Positions 1 to 6,768 of a DNA stretch of 8,014 nt are shown here, piece after piece (within the stretch, counting starts at the first letter, position 1; every line of letters begins with the position of its first letter). This stretch comes from Caryophanales bacterium UBA3668 (lineage in GTDB: Bacteria; Bacillota_I; Bacilli_A; RFN20; CAG-826), in assembly GCA_002373085.1 (NCBI GenBank), contig DFJP01000090.1, forward strand, positions 1 to 8,014, written 5' to 3'. The notes under the pieces are model-generated. The model did not search any database and had not been told where the DNA came from. It saw nothing but the letters and a program-made list of their open reading frames with translations. Made by a program: the position numbers and the translations under genes.

Positions 1-2
1 CT

Positions 3-1157
3 TTCTCAGTTAATGGAGTTGCTGCTTTACACACAGAAATCTTAAAGAATATTACCTTTAAAGAGTTCTACCATTACATGCCAGAAAAATTTAATAACAA
101 GACTAATGGAGTTACCCATCGTAGATGGTTAGTTAATTCCAATCCTCGTTTAGCTAAATTGATTTCTAGCAAGATTGGTGAAGGCTGGATTACTCATATG
201 GATAAGATTAAAGGATTTGAGAAATTCCAAAATGATCCAAAAGTTTTAAAAGAACTTCAAGACATCAAACTTGAGAATAAAAAGAAACTCGCTAAATACA
301 TTAAAGAGCATAACGGAATTGATGTTGATGTGAATTCCATCTTCGATGTTCAAATTAAGCGTCTACACGCCTATAAACGTCAATTGATGAATGTCTTCCA
401 TATCATCTATCTCTATCAAAGAATGAAGTCTGATCCAAACTTCAGAATCTATCCTCATACATATATCTTTGGCGCCAAAGCTGCACCTAGCTATGTGTAC
501 GCGAAAAAGATTATTGAATTAATCTTAGCGGTTGCTGAAGTAGTGAATAATGACCCAGATGTCTCACCATTCTTAAAAGTCGTATTTATTGAAAATTACG
601 GGGTTTCTTTAGCGGAATTAATCATTCCTGCTGCAGATATTTCTGAACAAATTTCTACTGCTGGTAAAGAAGCTAGTGGTACTTCAAATATGAAGTTTAT
701 GATGAATGGTGCAATTACCTTAGGCACGATGGATGGTGCGAATATTGAAATCGTTAATAACGCTGGAGAAGAAAATGCGATTATCTTTGGCTTAAGAGCT
801 AATGAAGTTGAAGAAATGGTTAATAATGGTTCCTATTCTCCTTGGGATATGTATAACAATGATTATCGTATCAAAGCGATTATGGATTCCTTATTTGACG
901 GAGAATGGACAAATTACCGTAGAGATAAATTCAGAATGATCTTTGATGAAATCTTTAATGGCAATGACCAATACTTCATCTTAAAAGATTTACCAAGTTA
1001 TATCGAAGCGCAAGAAAAGGCTGCTACTTTATATCAAGATAAAGATAAGTGGGCAAAGATGTGCTTAATGAATATCGCTAATAGTGGTTACTTCTCAAGT
1101 GATAGAACAATCGAAGAATACGTTAGAGATATTTGGAAATTGGAGAAAATTTGCTAA
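3..1157 (+). CDS. glgP: Glycogen/maltodextrin phosphorylase, C-terminal part (5' end outside window)
   Basis: Glycogen phosphorylase is a cytoplasmic, PLP-dependent GT35 enzyme that releases glucose 1-phosphate from alpha-1,4-glucan. The reading frame is open from the first complete codon at base 3, so the gene starts upstream and about 384 C-terminal residues are visible; the ATG at 78 is an internal Met. The visible part begins with VNGVAALHTEILKN and continues with FNNKTNGVTHRRWL, both hallmarks of the family. It then shows QIKRLHAYKRQ, the FGAKAAPSY segment and EASGTSNMKF, whose Lys (codon 693-695) is the PLP-binding lysine. MDGANIEI follows. The C-terminal helices end at a TAA that overlaps the ATG of the dUTPase gene, which implies one transcript and translational coupling. 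Glucan versus maltodextrin preference cannot be read from the sequence. Nothing looks truncated apart from the window edge. Confidence 0.97.
   Translation, partial: FSVNGVAALHTEILKNITFKEFYHYMPEKFNNKTNGVTHRRWLVNSNPRLAKLISSKIGEGWITHMDKIKGFEKFQNDPKVLKELQDIKLENKKKLAKYIKEHNGIDVDVNSIFDVQIKRLHAYKRQLMNVFHIIYLYQRMKSDPNFRIYPHTYIFGAKAAPSYVYAKKIIELILAVAEVVNNDPDVSPFLKVVFIENYGVSLAELIIPAADISEQISTAGKEASGTSNMKFMMNGAITLGTMDGANIEIVNNAGEENAIIFGLRANEVEEMVNNGSYSPWDMYNNDYRIKAIMDSLFDGEWTNYRRDKFRMIFDEIFNGNDQYFILKDLPSYIEAQEKAATLYQDKDKWAKMCLMNIANSGYFSSDRTIEEYVRDIWKLEKIC
1142..1145 (+). promoter_or_regulatory. Ribosome binding site that sets the dUTPase start
   Basis: GGAG lies inside the 3' end of glgP, 11 bases before the ATG at 1157. 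It favours this ATG over the in-frame TTG at 1133, which lies upstream of the site and has no Shine-Dalgarno of its own. Confidence 0.6.
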
Positions 1158-1648
1158 TGCTTTGTGATTTAACCGACTTATATGTCAAACAAAGAGAATT
1201 AGATGAAGAGATCGCAAGAAATCATAATGTTACTTACGAATCCACAAGAAACAAAAGAACATTATCTCTACTTGTTGAATTAGGAGAATTCGCTAACTCG
1301 ACTAGAACTTTCAAATATTGGTCAAATAAAGGACCAGAAAGTAAAGAAAGAGTGTTAGATGAATTCGCGGATGGTCTTCACTTCCTATTATCGCTAGGAA
1401 TTGATCAAGGATTTATCGTTAACACAATCGAAGTTGAAGACGATGAAACTAACTTAACAGACAATCTATTAAGAACTTACGAATTAACCTCTATTTTCTA
1501 CTTAGATAAGACTTTAAACAACTATTTAGCCTTAGCAATTTCCTACTTAAGAGCCTTATTTAAATTAGGTTATAGCTGGGAAGAAGCAAGAGACGCCTAT
1601 TACAAGAAACTCCAAGAAAACCATAATAGGCAAGAGAATAATTATTAA
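1157..1648 (+). CDS. All-alpha (type 2, MazG-like) dUTP diphosphatase
   Basis: The predicted 163-residue protein belongs to the dUTPase_2 family of all-alpha NTP pyrophosphatases, which hydrolyse dUTP to dUMP and diphosphate, keeping uracil out of DNA and feeding dTMP synthesis. The metal-binding pattern is visible as E41-L-G-E44 and E69-F-A-D72. Between them is the family segment FKYWSNKGPESKERVL, and LDEFADGLHFLLSLG follows. The N-terminus (LYVKQRELDEEI) matches the usual start region. The start chosen is the ATG at 1157, which overlaps the glgP stop as TAATG and has GGAG at 1142-1145. The in-frame TTG at 1133 would add eight residues without family support. A metabolic link to glycogen breakdown is not obvious, so the pairing is probably co-transcription only. 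The terminator at 1698-1733 ends the unit. The family is clear; activity on dUTP rather than dCTP is inferred from similarity. Confidence 0.9.
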   Translation: MLCDLTDLYVKQRELDEEIARNHNVTYESTRNKRTLSLLVELGEFANSTRTFKYWSNKGPESKERVLDEFADGLHFLLSLGIDQGFIVNTIEVEDDETNLTDNLLRTYELTSIFYLDKTLNNYLALAISYLRALFKLGYSWEEARDAYYKKLQENHNRQENNY

Positions 1649-1697
1649 TTTGATTATTAATAAAAAATTCGATTTAAACTTTAAAAAAATAAAATTT

Positions 1698-1733
1698 AGA
1701 AGGGATTTAACTTGCCGAAACCCTTCTTTTTTT
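1698..1733 (+). terminator. Rho-independent terminator of the glgP-dUTPase unit
   Basis: AGAAGGG (1698-1704) and CCCTTCT (1721-1727) form a perfect 7-bp stem around a 16-base loop, and the T-run continues to 1733. The loop is larger than usual. It contains the likely -35 element of the next gene, carD. Confidence 0.75.
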
Positions 1734-1741
1734 GCGATAAT
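1712..1741 (+). promoter_or_regulatory. Promoter of the CarD gene, interleaved with the terminator
   Basis: TTGCCG at 1712-1717 could be the -35 element (4 of 6 matches to TTGACA). After an 18-base spacer comes GATAAT at 1736-1741 (5 of 6 matches to TATAAT), preceded by TGC and so an extended -10. The expected start of transcription is at or next to the A of the ATG at 1748, giving a leaderless mRNA. The spacer contains the 3' arm and T-run of the preceding terminator. Confidence 0.6.
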
Positions 1742-1747
1742 AAATAC

Positions 1748-2233
1748 ATGGAGTATAAAGTAGGCGATAGAATAATACATTCAAGAGAAGGATTATCTAC
1801 AATTACGAGTGAGACCTCTATTGGCGGAAACGATTATTTTGTTGTCGTTAGCGATAAAGGTGACCGCGAAAACATTTACGTCCTCAAATCTAGAACTGAA
1901 AACATTATTCGCCCAATTATGACTGTTGAAGAATCAATGGCCATTATCAACTACATGAAATCAGTGGAAGCAGAATTCATCTCCAACACAAAACAAAGAA
2001 GAGACCAATATCGTAAACGTCTCCTCTCTGGTAATGTTTACGATCTTGCTTATTTAGCAAGACAATTATATTTCTTCAATTTCTATAACGCGAATGGCCA
2101 AACAGTAAAATTAGGTCCAACGGACTTACAAATGCTAAAAGATGCGGAAAGTATCTTATTTGATGAACTTGCCATCTCCTTCAATGTTGATCGAGAAGAG
2201 ATGGAAAAGAAAATAATTGAATTAATGAAGTAA
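1748..2233 (+). CDS. CarD/CdnL-family RNA polymerase-binding transcription regulator
   Basis: The 161-residue protein has the architecture of CarD/CdnL proteins, which bind the RNA polymerase beta subunit through an N-terminal Tudor-like domain and stabilise open promoter complexes through a helical C-terminal domain. Visible are the N-terminal YKVGDRIIHSREG (compare the family's f.vGD.VvyP.hG), the strand-rich region to about residue 60 with IYVLKSRTENIIRPI, and the helical part with SGNVYDLAYLARQL and LQMLKDAESILFDELA. Length is normal. In my remembered alignment to Mycobacterium CarD and Bacillus YdeB, the conserved Trp that wedges into DNA at the -10 edge is Thr81 here. The ATG at 1748 is chosen because homology starts there; the upstream in-frame TTG at 1712 lies inside the terminator loop. 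There is no Shine-Dalgarno sequence, and a -10 element ends six bases before the ATG. The 3' end overlaps the convergent HAD gene by 12 bases. Confidence 0.85.
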   Translation: MEYKVGDRIIHSREGLSTITSETSIGGNDYFVVVSDKGDRENIYVLKSRTENIIRPIMTVEESMAIINYMKSVEAEFISNTKQRRDQYRKRLLSGNVYDLAYLARQLYFFNFYNANGQTVKLGPTDLQMLKDAESILFDELAISFNVDREEMEKKIIELMK

Positions 2234-2872
2234 ATTTATAAGCTCACTGATGGAATCGATAATTGGTGAGCTTTTTGTTAACTCTAAAAGGAAGTCTTTA
2301 CTTCTATATCCATAGCTCACTAAAACACAATCTAATCCAGAATTAGTGGCGGTTTCATAATCGACATTTGTGTCGCCGATATATAAAGCATCCTCTTCTT
2401 TAAAATGTAATTCGTTTAAAACTTTTTCTACTAAATCACTATATGGTTTTGGTCGGAGTTCAGGAATTGTTCCTTGAATTGTCGCAAATAAACCTGGGAG
2501 ATAGTAGGTAACTAACTTTTTTGCACCTTCATCAAATTTATTAGAGACAACCGCTAAAGTGTAGCCTTCATTTTTTAATGTAGTTAATGTTTCTTTAATT
2601 CCTTTGTAAGGGAAAGAATTCTCAAAATAGTGGACTTTGTAATAGTCTTTAAAGATTGATAAACAAAGTGGGTAATCTTTATTTTCTATTCCATTTGGAA
2701 TACTTCTTTCAATTAGTTTAGCCACTCCGTTACCAATATCTCTTCTAGTTTGATCAATGGTTCTTAAAGGATAACCGAATTTAGCGAGTGCATAGTTAGT
2801 TGCGGTATTGAGGTCTTTAAGGGTATTTATGAGAGTGCCATCTAGGTCAAATATTAATAGTGATTTTTTCAT
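2222..2872 (-). CDS. HAD-superfamily hydrolase, phosphoglycolate phosphatase (Gph)-like
   Basis: The 216-residue soluble protein has all four HAD motifs. Motif I is FDLDGT, with nucleophile Asp9 and acid/base Asp11. Motif II is VVSNK, with Ser110. The motif III Lys is in RPKPYSD (Lys142). Motif IV is YIGDTNVD, with Asp167 and Asp171. The alpha-helical insert between residues 13 and about 88 is a C1 cap of the phosphoglycolate phosphatase/beta-phosphoglucomutase group. RPKP and GDTxVD resemble Gph, but HAD substrates cannot be assigned safely from motifs, and pyrophosphatase (PpaX-like) activity or other sugar-phosphate substrates are possible. The gene stands alone on the minus strand, convergent with carD and divergent from the membrane protein gene. 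The ATG has no Shine-Dalgarno, and a -10 element lies nine bases upstream. I see no hairpin of its own after the stop. Confidence 0.88.
   Translation of the reverse strand: MKKSLLIFDLDGTLINTLKDLNTATNYALAKFGYPLRTIDQTRRDIGNGVAKLIERSIPNGIENKDYPLCLSIFKDYYKVHYFENSFPYKGIKETLTTLKNEGYTLAVVSNKFDEGAKKLVTYYLPGLFATIQGTIPELRPKPYSDLVEKVLNELHFKEEDALYIGDTNVDYETATNSGLDCVLVSYGYRSKDFLLELTKSSPIIDSISELINLLH
2240..2276 (+). terminator. Terminator of the CarD gene, inside the HAD coding sequence
   Basis: AAGCTCAC (2240-2247) and GTGAGCTT (2266-2273) form an 8-bp stem, and the T-run continues to 2276. It starts six bases after the carD stop codon. The hairpin lies wholly within the last codons of the minus-strand HAD gene. 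On the minus strand the tail after the stem is only partly T-rich, so it should act mainly on the plus strand. Confidence 0.75.
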
Positions 2873-2881
2873 AACGACTTT

Positions 2882-2909
2882 ATTTTACTCTTTTTTAAGG
2901 AAATGCCAA
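2882..2909 (-). promoter_or_regulatory. Promoter of the HAD gene (near-leaderless)
   Basis: Read on the minus strand, TTGGCA (2909 down to 2904; 5 of 6 matches to TTGACA) is followed after 16 bases by TAAAAT (2887 down to 2882; 5 of 6 matches to TATAAT). Only nine bases separate the -10 from the ATG at 2872, so the leader should be about 2-4 bases long. Confidence 0.65.
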
Positions 2910-2921
2910 TCATATATGATT
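2908..2921. promoter_or_regulatory. Perfect 14-base palindrome between divergent promoters (candidate operator)
   Basis: AATCATATATGATT is its own reverse complement. It touches the -35 hexamers of both divergent promoters, at 2904-2909 on the minus strand and 2921-2926 on the plus strand. Outer arms AAATG (2901-2905) and CATTT (2925-2929) extend the symmetry, offset by one base. A dimeric regulator bound here could control both directions; no regulator is identified. Confidence 0.45.
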
Positions 2922-2949
2922 AGACATTTCATCATTTCGCTTATATAAT
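2921..2949 (+). promoter_or_regulatory. Promoter of the membrane protein-smpB-folC unit (near-leaderless)
   Basis: TAGACA at 2921-2926 (5 of 6 matches to TTGACA), a 17-base spacer and a perfect TATAAT at 2944-2949 make this the best promoter in the window. The ATG at 2960 is only ten bases after the -10, so transcription should begin about 3-4 bases before the start codon, with no room for a Shine-Dalgarno. Confidence 0.75.
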
Positions 2950-2959
2950 TTATATTCAA

Positions 2960-5044
2960 ATGGGTAAATATAGATTTACATTCACTAATATTCTCTTTTG
3001 GGTCGGAGCAATTGCTTCTATACTCATTTTTGAGAACATCACATTCTTTGATAAGCCTGATATTAATGGATTCATGTCATTAGGTATGCAAGATACTTAT
3101 TTCTTTATGCTTTTTGCTCTTGCATCCTTATCTTATCTTGCTCTTATCATTTATGAAACTATATTTAACAAAGTTAAAGCAAATCTATTAGTCCTTATTC
3201 CATGTGTCTTTCTTTTAGGTGCAGGAATAACAGGTATTATCCTATTTGATGGAATGGAATTCGCTAACGGGGCAGAAGCAATCGTTATTGATGGGTGGCA
3301 AAAAGTTAAACACATCATGTCATTTATCTTATTTGTTTTCACCATCTATTCCACGATATTCTATTTCTCCAAAAATCATCCTTCTATAAGAAGACTTAGA
3401 TATCTATTTGTTGTCGTTATCCTTGCGGTCTACTTCTTTATCATCTATTCACTTGTCACTGAAATTGATAAATATGAGACAATCGCTAATGCGGATATTG
3501 ATAGCACACCAGGAAACTTAAATATTAAGTCCCTCTTCTTAAATCCAAACATGTTTGCAGTCTTTATCCTTATGGGTATTTGTGCTTGTATTGGACTTAA
3601 CTATTTTAAAAAGAACGCTTTCTCGTTTATTTCTATTGTTGGATTTACCATCATTCAAGTATTCGTTTGTTCTTTAACTTGCATCCTTATCACCTTAACC
3701 GTGATTTTGATTTATTTCATATTTGAAATCATTCTTAGTTTTAAGAAAAACAAAAATAGACCGATTCCTTATATCACTTTATTCATCATGCTTGCTGGAT
3801 ATACATCAGTCATTATCTTATTCTGCTTAGCTCAATCATTTAATGTTCCAAAAATTTCAGGATTCTGTAGATTCTTATATCGTGAGATATCTCAAAGTAA
3901 CTATTCTAGTTTCTCTAACCGTATTGAGTTATGGAATAACGCTTTATATGCGAGTAACCAAAATATCTTCACCTTGTTATTTGGATATGGATTTAGAAAT
4001 TCCGAATATATTGTCGGTGGACTTATGAACACTCCTGATCATCGTATCAGCTGTCATAATGGATATTTACAACTCCTCCTCAACTTTGGAGTAGTGGGAT
4101 TAGCATGTTTTGCTCTATTTATTGATGTTTATATTTATTGTCTTATTCGTTTACTTAGAAGACATACTAGATTTACTTTATGCTTCTCCGTTATTGGATT
4201 AGCCTATTTTGCTTTAGGTGCGACTGAATCATTTATTCCATTTGCGCCTAGCGCTCAAGGTATCTTAATTGGAGCATTATTCTTCTTACCAGTTGTGAAT
4301 AAATACACTCACCTTAGACACCAAGAAGTTGGTAATTCTGTTTTAGAAGATCATTCAACCCCTGTCTTATTAGAACCACACTTAATGGCTAGATTAGTTT
4401 CTAGAGCGTTACTCTCATTTATGGGATTAGCAGCGACATTCTTATTCTTTGAAGAATTTAGAAACGACACTCATATTTTCTATGCGATTATTAACTCTTT
4501 AGTCATTCTAGGAATTTTATTCCTTTCATATCCATATCTATGCGCTTTATGGTGTAAGACTAAGAGCTTATACAAGTTTATTTTCCATAACTTCTTATTT
4601 GTTATTCTTTTAGCAGCCACTGCTGGAGGATATGCTTACCTTGTGTTCGCACAAGGAATTAATGTTCCACAAAATATGTTATGGATTGCACCTATTGCCT
4701 TTGTCCTTTTGATTTGTATTGAGTTAATTATTTACACTGTTCTATTTAAGGGAAACTTTAGCTTATATGCGAATACCTTCGTTGCTTTTAAAACCTCATT
4801 AGGTTCTTTAATCTTCTTAGGTTTATATTTTGTTGCCGTTAACTTAGTGAAAGATTATTTAATTCTTTCACATATTACATATATTTGTTTAGGAGTAGGA
4901 GCCTTATTAGTGTTCTATATTTTCTCCTTTATTACTCCATTTAAAGACTTATTTGATATTGTCAGTTATTCTGATGAATTTGACGCCAACCTCATGAAGA
5001 TTGATGTGACAAGAGATCGTTTGGAGGAACTTTATGAAATCTAG
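2960..5044 (+). CDS. Large polytopic membrane protein with O-antigen ligase/polymerase (Wzy/WaaL-like) domain
   Basis: The 694-residue integral membrane protein has roughly 17 hydrophobic segments. Residues 1-450 carry O-antigen ligase/polymerase features: an NPNMFA motif at 195-200, then R321-x3-W325 in FSNRIELWNNAL, a FGYGFRN turn at 341-347, and HNGYLQLLLNFGVVGL from His366 just before a long membrane segment. The charged 293-365 region is the usual large extracytoplasmic loop. Members of this superfamily join or polymerise lipid-linked glycans outside the membrane, so a role in surface or teichoic-type polysaccharide is likely, but the substrate is unknown. Residues about 478-658 add six more hydrophobic segments that I do not recognise, and a soluble tail (659-694) follows. 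The gene has a strong promoter with almost no leader. Its 3' end overlaps smpB by 11 bases. No glycosyltransferase genes are nearby. Confidence 0.75.
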   Translation: MGKYRFTFTNILFWVGAIASILIFENITFFDKPDINGFMSLGMQDTYFFMLFALASLSYLALIIYETIFNKVKANLLVLIPCVFLLGAGITGIILFDGMEFANGAEAIVIDGWQKVKHIMSFILFVFTIYSTIFYFSKNHPSIRRLRYLFVVVILAVYFFIIYSLVTEIDKYETIANADIDSTPGNLNIKSLFLNPNMFAVFILMGICACIGLNYFKKNAFSFISIVGFTIIQVFVCSLTCILITLTVILIYFIFEIILSFKKNKNRPIPYITLFIMLAGYTSVIILFCLAQSFNVPKISGFCRFLYREISQSNYSSFSNRIELWNNALYASNQNIFTLLFGYGFRNSEYIVGGLMNTPDHRISCHNGYLQLLLNFGVVGLACFALFIDVYIYCLIRLLRRHTRFTLCFSVIGLAYFALGATESFIPFAPSAQGILIGALFFLPVVNKYTHLRHQEVGNSVLEDHSTPVLLEPHLMARLVSRALLSFMGLAATFLFFEEFRNDTHIFYAIINSLVILGILFLSYPYLCALWCKTKSLYKFIFHNFLFVILLAATAGGYAYLVFAQGINVPQNMLWIAPIAFVLLICIELIIYTVLFKGNFSLYANTFVAFKTSLGSLIFLGLYFVAVNLVKDYLILSHITYICLGVGALLVFYIFSFITPFKDLFDIVSYSDEFDANLMKIDVTRDRLEELYEI

Positions 5045-5489
5045 TGGAATTAAAATTATTGCCCAAAACAAAAAAGCGGCCTTCAATTACTTTTTAAGCG
5101 ACTTCACGGAATGTGGTATTGAACTCAAAGGAACAGAGATCAAATCCTTACGTGTTAATGGAGCGACTATTGGTGATTCTTATATTGTTATTAGAAACGG
5201 TAACGCTGAAATCATTAATATGTACATTAAACCTTATGAACAAGGTAATCTTTTTAATCATGACCCATTAAGAAGTAGAAGACTTCTTTTACATAAAAAA
5301 GAAATCAAATGGTTTGAAATCAAAATGAAACAAGGTGGTTTCACTGTTGTCCCAACTAAGATTTATCTTAGAGGTGGGAAAGCAAAAGTGGAGATTGCTT
5401 TAGCAAAAGGCAAGAAACTCTATGATAAAAGAGAAACCATTAAAGAAAGAGATATCAAACGTGATATGGATAAAGGAGCAGACTATTAA
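5034..5489 (+). CDS. smpB: SsrA (tmRNA)-binding protein SmpB
   Basis: SmpB is the 151-residue cytoplasmic partner of tmRNA; it brings tmRNA to ribosomes stalled on broken mRNAs for trans-translation. The sequence follows the family closely: IIAQNKKAAFNYF near the N-terminus, GIELKGTEIKSLR (about 28-40), DSYIVIRNGNAEIINMYIKPY, the DPLRSRRLLLHKKEI block, and the C-terminal ALAKGKKLYDKRETIKERD followed by a basic tail. Length is normal. The ATG at 5034 has GGAGG at 5023-5027 and lies inside the end of the preceding membrane protein gene. The stop overlaps the folC ATG as TAATG. The arrangement implies co-transcription and coupling with both neighbours. The tmRNA gene (ssrA) is not visible in this window. 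Confidence 0.96.
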   Translation: MKSSGIKIIAQNKKAAFNYFLSDFTECGIELKGTEIKSLRVNGATIGDSYIVIRNGNAEIINMYIKPYEQGNLFNHDPLRSRRLLLHKKEIKWFEIKMKQGGFTVVPTKIYLRGGKAKVEIALAKGKKLYDKRETIKERDIKRDMDKGADY

Positions 5490-6715
5490 TGCCTATTAGT
5501 GACACTATATATTCTTTTGAATATAACGATGATAGTAGAGATAATCTTGATTCTTTTCTAAAGAAAGTTTCTTTTAAATATGATGTTCCTTCAATCCACG
5601 TAGCAGGGACTAACGGCAAGAGCACTGTTTCTAAGATGCTTCAAAACGTCTATAAAGCTCAAGGATATAAAGTTGGACTATTTATCTCATCTCACTACAA
5701 AAGAAATATAGAAGAGATGATTTATATTAATGATGAGCATATCTCTTCTAATGAATTAGAAGATATCTATAACGAATATCAAAAGCTATTTAAGAAATTT
5801 GATTTATCTCCTTTTGATATTATTGTCTTTATTGCTTTAACTTATTTCCAAAGGAAAGGCGTCTCTTTAGCGGTTATAGAAACCGGTATTGGAGGAGAAT
5901 ATGATTCTACGAATATCTTTACCCCAATCTTATCGGCTATCACTAATGTCTCAATTGATCACACTGATATATTAGGTGTTTCTCTATCTGAAATTGCTCG
6001 TCATAAGGCTGGCATTATTTATAATGAAGTACCTACTTTAATTGGAGATATTGATGGTGACGCTTTAGATGTCATCGTTGAAGTGTCTAGAAAAAAGAAT
6101 TCAAAAGTTACAAGAATTGGAACATATCATAACTTAGTGAATAGTCCTAATGGATTAAGTTTTGAATATAAAACATATCACAATCTATTTATTCCGAATA
6201 AATCAAAGACCAATGTATCTAATGCTTGCCTAGTAGTGGATGCGATTGATTTATTAAAAGATAGTTTTGATGTCTCTGAAGACTCAATTAATAAAGGCCT
6301 AAATAGTCCATTATTACCTGCTAGATTTGAGATCGTTGAAAAAGACAACATCACTTATGTCATTGATAGTGCGCATAACGTTGAGGCTATTCATAAATTT
6401 AGAGAAGATGTTGATTCACTAAGATTAGACAAAGAAACATTTGTGATATTCGCAACAGTCAGGGATAAAAACATTACTGTTATGCTTCCTGAAATAGGCT
6501 TATTAGGCAAGGTTTATATTACTACCTTTAAAAATATGCATGCGCGTGAAGAAAGCGACTATTTCCTCTTCTTAGATGAGTATGAATTTAGACAAGATTA
6601 TCACTCCTTAATTAGTGAATTAAAAGAGACTCATCCAGGGTGTGCAATTATCATTACTGGCTCAAGTGTCTTTGCCTCAACTATCTCTGAAGAAATTAGA
6701 AACGGAAATATTTAA
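5489..6715 (+). CDS. folC: Folylpolyglutamate synthase / dihydrofolate synthase-type Mur ligase
   Basis: The 408-residue protein belongs to the FolC branch of the Mur ligase superfamily, which adds glutamate to folates with ATP and so retains and activates them in the cytoplasm. The P-loop is HVAGTNGKST (40-46). ETGIGGEYDSTN (131-142) corresponds to the family's TGLGGrlDATN, and DHTDILG (158-163) and IARHKAGII follow, with Lys173 the residue usually carbamylated. LPARFEIV (277-283) and DSAHN (293-297) mark the C-terminal domain, which ends with a TGSSVFAST segment. Small departures are GKST for GKGS and DSTN for DATN. The ATG overlaps the smpB stop and has AAAGGAG at 5472-5478. Whether it also makes dihydrofolate cannot be told, and no other folate genes are present. 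I see no terminator immediately downstream. Confidence 0.92.
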   Translation: MPISDTIYSFEYNDDSRDNLDSFLKKVSFKYDVPSIHVAGTNGKSTVSKMLQNVYKAQGYKVGLFISSHYKRNIEEMIYINDEHISSNELEDIYNEYQKLFKKFDLSPFDIIVFIALTYFQRKGVSLAVIETGIGGEYDSTNIFTPILSAITNVSIDHTDILGVSLSEIARHKAGIIYNEVPTLIGDIDGDALDVIVEVSRKKNSKVTRIGTYHNLVNSPNGLSFEYKTYHNLFIPNKSKTNVSNACLVVDAIDLLKDSFDVSEDSINKGLNSPLLPARFEIVEKDNITYVIDSAHNVEAIHKFREDVDSLRLDKETFVIFATVRDKNITVMLPEIGLLGKVYITTFKNMHAREESDYFLFLDEYEFRQDYHSLISELKETHPGCAIIITGSSVFASTISEEIRNGNI

Positions 6716-6756
6716 ACTACAAATCATCATTACTAAAACGACGTAATCATTAAGAG

Positions 6757-6762
6757 TATAAT
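6757..6762 (+). promoter_or_regulatory. -10 element of the secreted protein gene (leaderless)
   Basis: A perfect TATAAT ends six bases before the ATG at 6769, which puts the expected transcription start on the start codon itself. No convincing -35 is present at the right distance, so the promoter may be weak or activator-dependent. Read-through from folC is also possible. Confidence 0.5.
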
Positions 6763-6768
6763 TGAATT

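Noticed and set aside
1133..1156. TTG start giving the dUTPase eight extra residues
   Set aside because: The GGAG at 1142-1145 lies downstream of the TTG and serves the ATG at 1157, which forms the usual TAATG junction.
1712..1747. TTG start giving CarD twelve extra residues
   Set aside because: It lies in the terminator loop, and the added residues do not fit the family's N-terminus, which begins at the ATG at 1748.
1565..1780. Minus-strand open frame with a hydrophobic stretch
   Set aside because: It is antisense to the dUTPase end, the terminator and the carD start. Its hydrophobicity comes from AT-rich non-coding sequence, and it has no start signals.
3151..3345. Minus-strand open frame inside the membrane protein gene
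   Set aside because: It lies wholly antisense to a well-supported coding sequence, with no ribosome binding site or family features.
3843..4028. Second plus-strand frame inside the membrane protein gene
   Set aside because: It overlaps the most conserved O-antigen ligase motifs in another frame. The composition is a shadow and there is no Shine-Dalgarno.
6716..6768. ATTAC/GTAAT inverted repeat after folC as a terminator or operator
   Set aside because: The stem is only 5 bp with no T-run, which is expected by chance in AT-rich DNA. No terminator is claimed for folC here.
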